Assembly (NCBI GenBank): GCA_965216885.1
Contig: OZ244208.1
Span: 2,108,001 to 2,172,000 of the forward strand
DNA: 64,000 nt
From: CAYNJG01 sp965216885
GTDB lineage: Bacteria > Planctomycetota > Planctomycetia > Pirellulales > Pirellulaceae
Reading direction: 5' to 3'
The translations under genes were made by a program, and so were the position numbers. Below, in pieces: positions 26,092 through 32,969 of this stretch. The notes under the pieces were generated by a model. It ran no database searches. It saw only the letters and a list, made by a program, of their open reading frames with translations, and was not told the origin of the DNA. How positions within the stretch are numbered: position 1 is the stretch's first letter; each line of letters begins with the position of its first letter.

Positions 26092-26679
26092 GTGGCAACA
26101 GAATCAGAGATCATCAATCACTTCGAGCAGAACTTTGGGCCTGTGGACGCGAAGGTGATAAGGGAAATCGTCTCGCAGGAACCGGAAGTGGATATTCGGT
26201 TGGCTCGCTGTGGCAACGTTGACGAAGGCATCGTACTGTTCACAACCGGTATGAGTACGGCGCCGCTCAACTATTCAAACGATGGGCCGGAATTTCAGTT
26301 CGCTGAGGCCTTCATCCAACTGCCTTCGGATTGGCAGTTGAATGAACCTGATCAGCAATGGCCGATCGAATGGATATGGCGCATCGCGCGATTCCCGCAT
26401 CGACAGAATATTTCAATCGGACATGTCGCGGTGCTTGGAAATGAGGATGAAACAAAGACGTTCTCTGCCAACGGGAAGTTTACGGGAATGTTGGTGCTTG
26501 CAGAAAACAGCGTCAAAGTGGCGGATGGAATTGTTCAGATGTATCGTTTGACGCCGCTCTATTGGTCGGAGATGCAGCTGGAGGCGTCGAAAGGTATTGC
26601 CGCGCTGTTGAATGCCATGGATGACGCCGAAATGGGTTTTGTCGTCGACATCCATCGACAGCCGGTCGTGACTGGTTGA
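26092..26679 (+). CDS. SUFU (suppressor of fused) domain protein, candidate immunity
   Basis: A 195-residue protein with the SUFU fold: FTTGMSTAPLNY at about residues 49-60, FIQLPSDWQL at about 74-83, WPIEWIWRIARFPHRQNISIG at about 90-110, ENSVKVADGIVQMYRLTPLYWSEM at about 141-164. SUFU-domain proteins often act as immunity proteins for bacterial toxins with HNH-type and other tips, and this one follows the Rhs gene. The GTG at 26092 is chosen: it stands 4 bases after the ankyrin stop, behind a GGAAGGAG ribosome site. Target specificity is unknown. Confidence 0.85.
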   Translation: MATESEIINHFEQNFGPVDAKVIREIVSQEPEVDIRLARCGNVDEGIVLFTTGMSTAPLNYSNDGPEFQFAEAFIQLPSDWQLNEPDQQWPIEWIWRIARFPHRQNISIGHVAVLGNEDETKTFSANGKFTGMLVLAENSVKVADGIVQMYRLTPLYWSEMQLEASKGIAALLNAMDDAEMGFVVDIHRQPVVTG

Positions 26680-26817
26680 ACGTCTCTCAGAATCCAGCGG
26701 TCCAACATATCGTCAGTTGCGTTCTTGGCCTAAATCCAGCGGATTCCACGCAACTTTTTCCTCCGTTGGCAGATAACTCCTCCGTGGTTGTAGAACTCAC
26801 TACGAAGGGAGAAAGTC

Positions 26818-27297
26818 ATGCCAGCGACGCTTACGATGAAACTGAATCGCCAGCAGAGAACCTGGTTGGTGATTCGCACCGTTGCCGATGACGGAGCGAT
26901 TAGGCGAAGTTCCTATCCGGTGTTTTCCGGAGCAGGCGAGCATCGCAACAATCCAGACAGCACCGATCAGGCCAATGCCGGTCCACTGCCGAAAGGACGC
27001 TACTATGTTGTCGATCGTCCGTCCGGCGGAACTCTGGGGCCATGGCGCGATGCGCTGACGGGGCGCGACGAATGGTTCGCCCTATATCGGGACGATGGCC
27101 GCGTGAACGACACGACGACCGTTAACGGTGTGCGGCGTGGGCAATTTCGCATGCATCCGGGTACGCGAAGCGTGGGTTGCGTGACGTTTATCAACGAGTC
27201 GCAGTTCACCGAAGCACGGAACACGTTGCTGGCACAGTCGCCAGAAACCATTTCCGGTGGATCGACAACCTACTACGGGATTCTTACCGTCGAGTAA
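26818..27297 (+). CDS. DUF2778/Tlde1-like L,D-transpeptidase-fold protein, candidate effector
   Basis: This 159-residue protein has the pattern of the DUF2778 family, which includes T6SS effectors of the Tlde1 type that attack peptidoglycan cross-links. GPLPKGRYYVVD lies at about residues 55-66 and the catalytic pattern is RMHPGTRSVGC, with H113, S118 and C121. The Cys is the expected nucleophile and His the base. There is no signal peptide, so export by T6SS is more likely than Sec. It has a GGGAGAAAG ribosome site and stands between SUFU and a second peptidoglycan-acting gene. No recognised immunity gene lies beside it. Confidence 0.78.
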   Translation: MPATLTMKLNRQQRTWLVIRTVADDGAIRRSSYPVFSGAGEHRNNPDSTDQANAGPLPKGRYYVVDRPSGGTLGPWRDALTGRDEWFALYRDDGRVNDTTTVNGVRRGQFRMHPGTRSVGCVTFINESQFTEARNTLLAQSPETISGGSTTYYGILTVE

Positions 27298-27321
27298 ATC
27301 ACGCAACGGAGGTGAAGCTCC

Positions 27322-28173
27322 ATGATTCGTGGTGCCCGGTGCGCGCGCGATGACTTGTCCGCGCAGCGTTTATTGGTCGGTGAGCAAGACCGTCTCCTGC
27401 CTGAAGTGAAGTTTCTCCGGATTGTCCGCAACAAATTGGTGGACGCCACGAGAATTATTGACGGACCTGCGGGCAGACGGATTGTCCGCCGAATAGCAAA
27501 AACACAATTGGCCGACGCCACGAAGGAGCTCAAGATGCAAACGGTAAGACGAGGATCACGCGGTACGGCGGTCAACACGCTACAGGAAATGTTGAATGCG
27601 CGAGGTGCCAGCCCGCGGCTTTCGACGGACGGTATTTTCGGCAGCAACACCGACCGGGCGGTGCGACAGTTTCAACGCACGAAAGGGTTGATTGTTGATG
27701 GAATCGTGGGGCCCAACACATGGGCGGCGCTCAATGCCGCTCCAGCCGCTCCGACCCCGCCACCAGCCGCTCCGGTGCCTGCCAAGTCAAAGGGGAAGTC
27801 GGTGACGCTAACGCACGCTGCGAAATACAAAGGCGATGTGTTGGGCTACGGCCGATTCAAGGGCGAATGCGCCGCGGGTGTGCAGCAGGTTTTTAGCGAA
27901 GCCAGCAAGCCACTTGGGCTCACGCGGACATGGCGGCCTGGTGTTCAGGTGAAGGGCAACAGCGTGGCGGCGGGGACGGCGATTGCTTCCTTTAAGAACG
28001 GTCGCTACTGGAAGCACGCCGCGGTCTTCATCCGTGAAACGCACACGGGGCTGGAGGTTTGGGACCAATGGGCCGGGCAGCCCTGGCACAAACGTACGCT
28101 TCGTTTTAACAACGGCAACACGACCGATGGGTCGAACAATGGCAATCTGTTTTATGTGGTAACCAGCCAGTAG
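27322..28173 (+). CDS. Peptidoglycan-binding protein with NlpC/P60-like (BPSL0067-like) domain, candidate effector
   Basis: A 283-residue protein from this start. From M72 (ATG at 27535) it has a peptidoglycan-binding domain (GSRGTAVNTLQEMLNARG, then SNTDRAVRQFQRTKGLIVDG), a Pro/Ala linker, and a C-terminal domain with C183, H232 and D248 (27535-based C112, H161, D177). The pattern GYG...GECAAGVQ, WRPGVQVKGN...AGTAIASF...GRYWKHAAVFI and VWDQWAG resembles the BPSL0067 family of NlpC/P60-fold amidases. It has no signal peptide. Two good ribosome sites exist: GGAGGTG before 27322 and AAGGAG before 27535, so the start is uncertain. The first 71 residues contain an internal repeat. T6SS export is an inference. 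Confidence 0.75.
   Translation: MIRGARCARDDLSAQRLLVGEQDRLLPEVKFLRIVRNKLVDATRIIDGPAGRRIVRRIAKTQLADATKELKMQTVRRGSRGTAVNTLQEMLNARGASPRLSTDGIFGSNTDRAVRQFQRTKGLIVDGIVGPNTWAALNAAPAAPTPPPAAPVPAKSKGKSVTLTHAAKYKGDVLGYGRFKGECAAGVQQVFSEASKPLGLTRTWRPGVQVKGNSVAAGTAIASFKNGRYWKHAAVFIRETHTGLEVWDQWAGQPWHKRTLRFNNGNTTDGSNNGNLFYVVTSQ
27418..27523 (+). repeat. Short direct duplication in the effector N-terminal extension
   Basis: The sequence CGGATTGTCCGC occurs at 27418-27429 and again at 27478-27489, and the related tails ATTGGTGGACGCCACGA (27435-27451) and ATTGGCCGACGCCACGA (27507-27523) follow. At protein level this is RIVR...LVDAT then RIVR...LADAT. The core is a near-palindrome (CGGA...TCCG). Confidence 0.65.
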
Positions 28174-28206
28174 TCGCGATGGCTACGAGACACGAGGAGG
28201 CTCTTG

Positions 28207-28551
28207 ATGAGTGGAATGCTTGCCAGGTCACAGGTACCAACAAAACGCCAGTCCGATTTACCGGTGGATGTTCGGGCGGCGATCGTGACGCTGAAGAACC
28301 GGATTCGAACTGGTGGGGATTCGTCGCCACGCACGTTCAACAATCGCAAAGATGTCACGCGGAGTACGGGGCAGCCGCTACCGAAGCTCGCGCAGGGATG
28401 TTGTTACGTCGAGGGCGACGTGGGGCGTGGTCGGGTGGACCGGGGGAAACGACGGCTGGTTGCCGAAGTGGTTGAATCAACGAAGCAGATCCGGGAGATC
28501 TACTTTTCGGATGAACACTACCTCAAAGGTTCGTTCGTCCGCGTTGTGTAG
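28207..28551 (+). CDS. Barnase/RNase Sa-like ribonuclease, candidate effector toxin
   Basis: A 114-residue protein of the microbial RNase N1/T1 (barnase, RNase Sa) fold. The motifs align well with RNase Sa: TFNNRKD (residues 43-49) corresponds to VFQNRES; YVEGDV (67-72) to YHEYTV, so E69 matches catalytic E54; RGKRRLV (79-85) to RGTRRII, so R83 matches R69; and SDEHYLKGSFVRV (101-113) to TGDHYATFSLI, so H104 matches H85. The guanine-binding Glu of the family is replaced by K48. There is no signal peptide, so unlike secreted barnase it is probably delivered by T6SS. A GAGGAGG ribosome site lies before the ATG at 28207. Only 25 bases separate it from the convergent kinase gene, and no barstar-like gene is visible. 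Confidence 0.85.
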   Translation: MSGMLARSQVPTKRQSDLPVDVRAAIVTLKNRIRTGGDSSPRTFNNRKDVTRSTGQPLPKLAQGCCYVEGDVGRGRVDRGKRRLVAEVVESTKQIREIYFSDEHYLKGSFVRVV

Positions 28552-28576
28552 GTTGGATGTGGATAGATGCGGAGAT

Positions 28577-30001
28577 CTATTTGGCCGTCAGTTTGTCGAT
28601 GACCTGCCGAAGCTGCTTCATCTTCACCGGCATGGTGAGTGACACGCGGTGGTCGGCCAGTTCGGCGTGCTCGGCCCAGCCTCCCTGCCCCTTGTCGAGC
28701 AGCAGGATTCCGGGTGCGCGAGATGTGGCGCCGTTTTTGGCGAAGTGATTGAACGCATCCAGCCCGGCCCGTCCAAGGCCGATACAGCTGAAGATCACAA
28801 CATCGGCGACATCCGGCTCGCCCTCGAAGCGACGCAAAGCCAGTGACGGGTTTCGCATCACGAGTGCTCGCCAGCCTTCTTTTTTGAATCGTGTGCGGAA
28901 CGCGTCCTGCATTTCCTGACTGGATTCGACAATCATGACGGAGGTTGGCGGTCCGGTGTCGGAGAGTTCGACATCTGCCTTATCGAGCTTGCCGGACTTC
29001 ATTAGTTGCTGGACCATCTTCAGATCGACCAGCATTTCCTTTTGTGTCTGATACCGTTTATCAACTTCCAGTTTGATTGCTTTTCCGACGACTTTCGCGA
29101 TGACGCCGGGGATGTCGGGGGCGACGTCCTGTAACGGTTTGAGGTTGCTGAATCGACTGTTGTTCATACGTGCCATGCGGTCGCCGAAAGGAATGGGCGA
29201 TTCGCCTGACAGCATCTGATAGAACATGCAGCCGTTGAAGAAGATGTCCGATCGTGGGTCATCCTTCTTGCAGCCGGTTGCCTTTTCGAGTCCCGCGTAG
29301 TCAATCGTGCGCGGGTTGGTGAGATCTTCCTCGTCATCCCCGGATGTCGCGGCGGCCAGACCAAAGTCAACGATTTGTGCCCGGCCGTTGCTGGCGATCA
29401 AGGCGTTGGACAACTTCATGTCACGATGCGTGATGCCACGGTCGGCGGCATAGGCGAGTCCCGCGGTAATGTCGGTCGTGATGTTGACGGCATCGGCGAT
29501 CGTCAGTTTGCGACGGACCTGCACAAAGTCGCGGAGGTTTTGCCCTTCGACGAATTCCATCACGAGGAAGTGGAGTTTCTTCTTCGAGTAGACTTCGAAA
29601 ATCGGCACGATGTTCGGATGCCGCAGCTCGGCACCCATACGACCTTCCCGCAGGAACTGCTCGGTCTGAACAGGACTCTCGCTGTAGCGACTGCGGAGTA
29701 CCTTTAGTGCCACAACCTGACCGGTTTCACGGTGGGAAGCGCGATAGACGCGGGCGAAAGAACCGGTACCTACCAGGTAGAGCACCTTGTAGTCGCCATA
29801 GAAGAAGCCGGCTCGTTCTCCGCGGGCAAGCCGATCGAATTGATAGTTGGTGAGGATGCCGCGACCCAGCAGGACGCGTTGCATTTCACTCATGGAAACA
29901 TCCGTACCCAGCTCGCTCCAGACTGATTCCAGTTGACGCCTGTCGACAAGATTCAGATCGGATGCGCGTTGTGCAAGTTGTTCTGGCGACAAGTCGACCA
30001 T
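28577..30001 (-). CDS. Serine/threonine protein kinase with C-terminal degenerate receiver domain
   Basis: A 474-residue eukaryote-type kinase: P-loop GTGSFARV (78-85), K100, HRDMKLSN (192-199, catalytic D194), DFG (212-214). An N-terminal helical part (residues 1-65, SPEQLAQRASDLNLVDRRQL) is common in planctomycete kinases. The C-terminal 120 residues (about 353-472) look like a CheY receiver: VMIVESSQEM, DVVIFSCIGLGRAG, PVKMKQL (K460). At the site where receivers carry the acceptor Asp there is FSC (404-406), so no phosphorylation there is expected. The ATG at 30001 is preferred over a TTG at 30178. It faces the effector island and could phosphorylate the FHA protein, which is only a guess. 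Confidence 0.88.
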   Translation of the reverse strand: MVDLSPEQLAQRASDLNLVDRRQLESVWSELGTDVSMSEMQRVLLGRGILTNYQFDRLARGERAGFFYGDYKVLYLVGTGSFARVYRASHRETGQVVALKVLRSRYSESPVQTEQFLREGRMGAELRHPNIVPIFEVYSKKKLHFLVMEFVEGQNLRDFVQVRRKLTIADAVNITTDITAGLAYAADRGITHRDMKLSNALIASNGRAQIVDFGLAAATSGDDEEDLTNPRTIDYAGLEKATGCKKDDPRSDIFFNGCMFYQMLSGESPIPFGDRMARMNNSRFSNLKPLQDVAPDIPGVIAKVVGKAIKLEVDKRYQTQKEMLVDLKMVQQLMKSGKLDKADVELSDTGPPTSVMIVESSQEMQDAFRTRFKKEGWRALVMRNPSLALRRFEGEPDVADVVIFSCIGLGRAGLDAFNHFAKNGATSRAPGILLLDKGQGGWAEHAELADHRVSLTMPVKMKQLRQVIDKLTAK

Positions 30002-30155
30002 AGTGCCTTGGTAATCGTTTCGCTGGGTTGGCCCTGATTGGCCCTGGTTGTTTTGGTTGGCCCGAGGAGCGCGGTGCGCCCTCGACTCTATGCTATCAAT
30101 GGGGCGCCATTCGGTAACCCCATTTTGGGACAGACCGACGCAACGCTGACTTAAC

Positions 30156-30446
30156 TCACTCCTCGCCTTCGCCTTCAAGGCAGCGACGGTATTCGTTACG
30201 TTCGCGTCGGGTCGCTTCGAGATCGAAGAGGAGGTACTTCATGTCCAGTCGAAGTTGGCTCAGTGCTTCCTGAACAAGGTTCAGAATTCGACGTCGACGA
30301 CGTGTGCTATCTGCGACGCGTTGAAACACGGGTTCCAGTTGGGCACGATGTTCGGCAGGCAGCCGAGAAATTACCGCGGCCAAATCGACCATGTCGCGAG
30401 GAAGTTGTTCGTTCTTGTTGTTCGTCAAACGTGGGCCGGTTTTCAT
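30156..30446 (-). CDS. Small basic protein upstream of the kinase
   Basis: A 96-residue, highly charged protein with predicted long helices (EHRAQLEPVFQRVADSTRRRRR, LNLVQEALSQLRLDMKYLLFDL). I recognise no family domain. Its stop lies about 155 bases before the kinase start on the same strand, so the two could share a transcript. It may be a DNA- or RNA-binding or regulatory protein. Its own ATG start and even helical pattern make it a credible gene. Confidence 0.6.
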   Translation of the reverse strand: MKTGPRLTNNKNEQLPRDMVDLAAVISRLPAEHRAQLEPVFQRVADSTRRRRRILNLVQEALSQLRLDMKYLLFDLEATRRERNEYRRCLEGEGEE

Positions 30447-30778
30447 TGGTGCGTCTCCAGTTGCGTGATCTGGAATCTGAGTTATGCAGGGGACGTGCCA
30501 AGTCGAATGGCTACACGGGAATCTTGCTTAAGTCCTTAACTTATAAGAGATTACGGGATGTGTCGAGCAATCGGCGGCCACCGTTGTGTGGTAATGCTGC
30601 TACAGGGTGACCTAGAGGTTCATCATCGGAGTTGCTAGAAGTCCCGCGAGTTCGGCAGATTGAACGCTCGTGGCGGGGAAGCCTACCGTCGTGTGATGCC
30701 GGACCCCGTCAAAAAGGGGCGTAATCGGCCGCTGATTGACGTTTACGGGATCCGGGCAGCTTTGGAAAGGACTTCAGG
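30447..30778 (+). other. Divergent intergenic region
   Basis: 332 bases between two divergently oriented genes. I see no RNA gene, no repeat and no clear promoter pair. It must carry promoters for both directions. Confidence 0.4.
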
Positions 30779-32839
30779 TTGGCATTTCGAGACATTCGCC
30801 GCTCTCCGATGTTTTTGTGGTGCGCCTTACTTCTGGGGACGTGGCACGTTGCCGCCGGGCAGACAACACCAAGCTCAACCCCGGAAACGACCGAGCCGTT
30901 GCCCACGGAAAGCCGCACGGATTTGGTCACCGGCCAGCCCGAAGAACCTGTCGGCACGGAAGCGCCCGTGGCAATGGAAACGCCCGTGGCAATGGAAACG
31001 CCCGTGGCAATGGAAACGGCCAGCCCAACCGGACAGTTGCTCGATGGGTTCGAAGGGGTTAAGCCTTCTTGGCGAATTCTCCCCAGTCGTGCATTGGCAT
31101 CGCCGGCGCGATTAAGGCGTTCGGACGTATCGCCGCATGCGGGGAGGCGGTGCGAGCAGATTTCGCATTTCGCACATCGGGGTGCCGAGCAGATTCTGGC
31201 CGTTCATGACATGCCCTCGGCCGCGGCGATTGAGGAATTCCAGATTCGGACCTGGTTACGGGGGACTCGACCGGGTTATCAATTGATGGGCCGAGTTCGT
31301 TTGCCGCGGACTCTTGATGAGCACGGTCAGCCACTGTCCTTCTACATTCATGGCGACGTCTATACGGCCGTCAACATGTGGCAGGAGCTGCGTTTGAACG
31401 AGGTGGACCGTAAGATCGGTGACGGCGTACGGGCGCTACGTATTGAACGCGGCAAGCATGTCGATTCCACCGAAGCGTACCTGGACGAGGTGGTCATCAA
31501 TACGTACGGCGGCGCGGGTTCGAATGTGTTGTGGATCGACGATCTAACCCTTGATTCGGCCGTGTATGTAAACACGCGTCAGACGGGAATCCCTGGCGTA
31601 CTGGCCAGCAAAGCACCGCCGACGGCCGATACCGCCCAGCGACCGGCTTCCGATTGGTTGCCTCGAGCGGTAACGCATCACGGGGAGTCGTTCGGATTTT
31701 TGCGTGGTCTTGGATTCAACACGATATGGCTGGATCGCGCGGCGACGGCAGAACAACTGGCCGAAGCTCGGAAACGAGATGTTTGGCTGATTTGCCCGCC
31801 TCCGCAGAATGTATTTGCTGCCGGGGGGCGATTGGCGAATTTCGATCGCGTCGTCGCGTGGGACGTTCAGTCCGGAGTTCGGGAGTCGGGAGGCCGGGCA
31901 CCGGCCCAGCTGCGAAGTTCCGTTTCGCTGCTTCGAGAGCACGATCCGCTCAAGCGTCCCACGATTGCGCTTGGCGTCAATCTCGACGAACAACGGACCC
32001 TTGAGCGACTCGTCGATATCGTGGTGGAGAGTCAGCCGAATTCCGCCCACCGTCGTTCGAACTGGATTGGACTTGGCACACCCCTGGTTCCGGCGTCGCG
32101 CTGGATCCCGTTGCGGAACGAAACGTGGTCGTCGGTGGTTTGTGGTTACCGCGGGTTCGTACTTCGTACCGGGAGCACGCTGCAACCGCATTCGGCCAAA
32201 CACGCCGCTCATCTGGCCGAGCTGTTCAACCTGGAGCTCTCCATGCTGCGGCCCTGGATCATCCAGCCGCAACTCGAGCGGCGGGTGTATGAGTCGGGCT
32301 CCTCACGTTTCGTGACGTCGTACCTTTCCAACGATCACTCCAGTCTGGTGCTGTTAAAACCGGTGAGTCGGACGCGTTCGAGTTTTGCTCGGGGATACGT
32401 GGCGAACAATATCGAGATTCCCACGTCGACGCACCGTGACGCTTTTCGCATGGAACCAGGTGGGCTTTCACCGATTGTCTATCGCCGCGTGGCCGGTGGA
32501 ATTAGTGTCACTCTGAATCCATCCAAACCGGATGGGCTGCTGGTGTTCACGGACCGCACGAGCATCGTGCAGGCGTTGTCGCAGCATCTTGGCAAGACCT
32601 GGCCACGTACCGAGGAGCTGCTGATTGCCGTGCTACGCAAGGAACTGCTGGACCTTGATCAGCGAATCCAGCATGCCGTGGCGGAACGCAGTTTCCAGTC
32701 GCTGTTGCGCGGCGAGGTGCACGCGCTGCATGGCCGCATCGCGCCCTTGCTGGACCAGGGGCCCGGCTCGGCGACGTTTCGGGAGTTGGACCACGTGCTG
32801 GGGCAGCTTGAACGTGCCCACGAGCGACTGTCTCAGTAG
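30779..32839 (+). CDS. Exported protein of unknown function with PVAMET repeat
   Basis: A 686-residue exported protein. The N-terminus (RDIRRSPMFLWCALLLGTWHVAAG) is a signal peptide if translation starts at the TTG at 30779; a later ATG at 30809 would remove the basic start. A low-complexity Thr/Pro/Glu region (residues 30-90) contains three copies of PVAMET. Residues about 85-260 contain strands typical of a carbohydrate-binding or beta-sandwich module (FQIRTWLRGTRPGYQLMGRVRLP), and the rest may form a TIM-barrel-like domain (FLRGLGFNTIWLDRAATAEQL, VVAWDVQSG, PTIALGV). I do not recognise a named family. It is of a kind frequent in planctomycetes. Confidence 0.7.
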   Translation: MAFRDIRRSPMFLWCALLLGTWHVAAGQTTPSSTPETTEPLPTESRTDLVTGQPEEPVGTEAPVAMETPVAMETPVAMETASPTGQLLDGFEGVKPSWRILPSRALASPARLRRSDVSPHAGRRCEQISHFAHRGAEQILAVHDMPSAAAIEEFQIRTWLRGTRPGYQLMGRVRLPRTLDEHGQPLSFYIHGDVYTAVNMWQELRLNEVDRKIGDGVRALRIERGKHVDSTEAYLDEVVINTYGGAGSNVLWIDDLTLDSAVYVNTRQTGIPGVLASKAPPTADTAQRPASDWLPRAVTHHGESFGFLRGLGFNTIWLDRAATAEQLAEARKRDVWLICPPPQNVFAAGGRLANFDRVVAWDVQSGVRESGGRAPAQLRSSVSLLREHDPLKRPTIALGVNLDEQRTLERLVDIVVESQPNSAHRRSNWIGLGTPLVPASRWIPLRNETWSSVVCGYRGFVLRTGSTLQPHSAKHAAHLAELFNLELSMLRPWIIQPQLERRVYESGSSRFVTSYLSNDHSSLVLLKPVSRTRSSFARGYVANNIEIPTSTHRDAFRMEPGGLSPIVYRRVAGGISVTLNPSKPDGLLVFTDRTSIVQALSQHLGKTWPRTEELLIAVLRKELLDLDQRIQHAVAERSFQSLLRGEVHALHGRIAPLLDQGPGSATFRELDHVLGQLERAHERLSQ
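30963..31016 (+). repeat. Three tandem 18-bp units in the exported protein gene
   Basis: Three identical copies of an 18-base unit (CGCCCGTGGCAATGGAAA) at 30963, 30981 and 30999 encode PVAMET repeats. Perfect copies suggest recent slippage expansion. Confidence 0.9.
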
Positions 32840-32969
32840 CGCCGCGGGGTACCGGGAACCGGTTCGTATCAAGTGCGACCAGTAATTTCATCGGGATATC
32901 GCAACCGCCAGACCACTGGACCATAATGGTCCCGTCTGCCCGGTCCGTTGAGTTCACGATGGCACGCCG

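Noticed and set aside
26676..26891. 71-residue frame between SUFU and the Tlde1-like gene
   Set aside because: It overlaps both genes and has no family pattern.
28179..28475. 98-residue plus-strand frame overlapping the ribonuclease
   Set aside because: Different frame over the same DNA; the ribonuclease frame has clear motifs and a better ribosome site.
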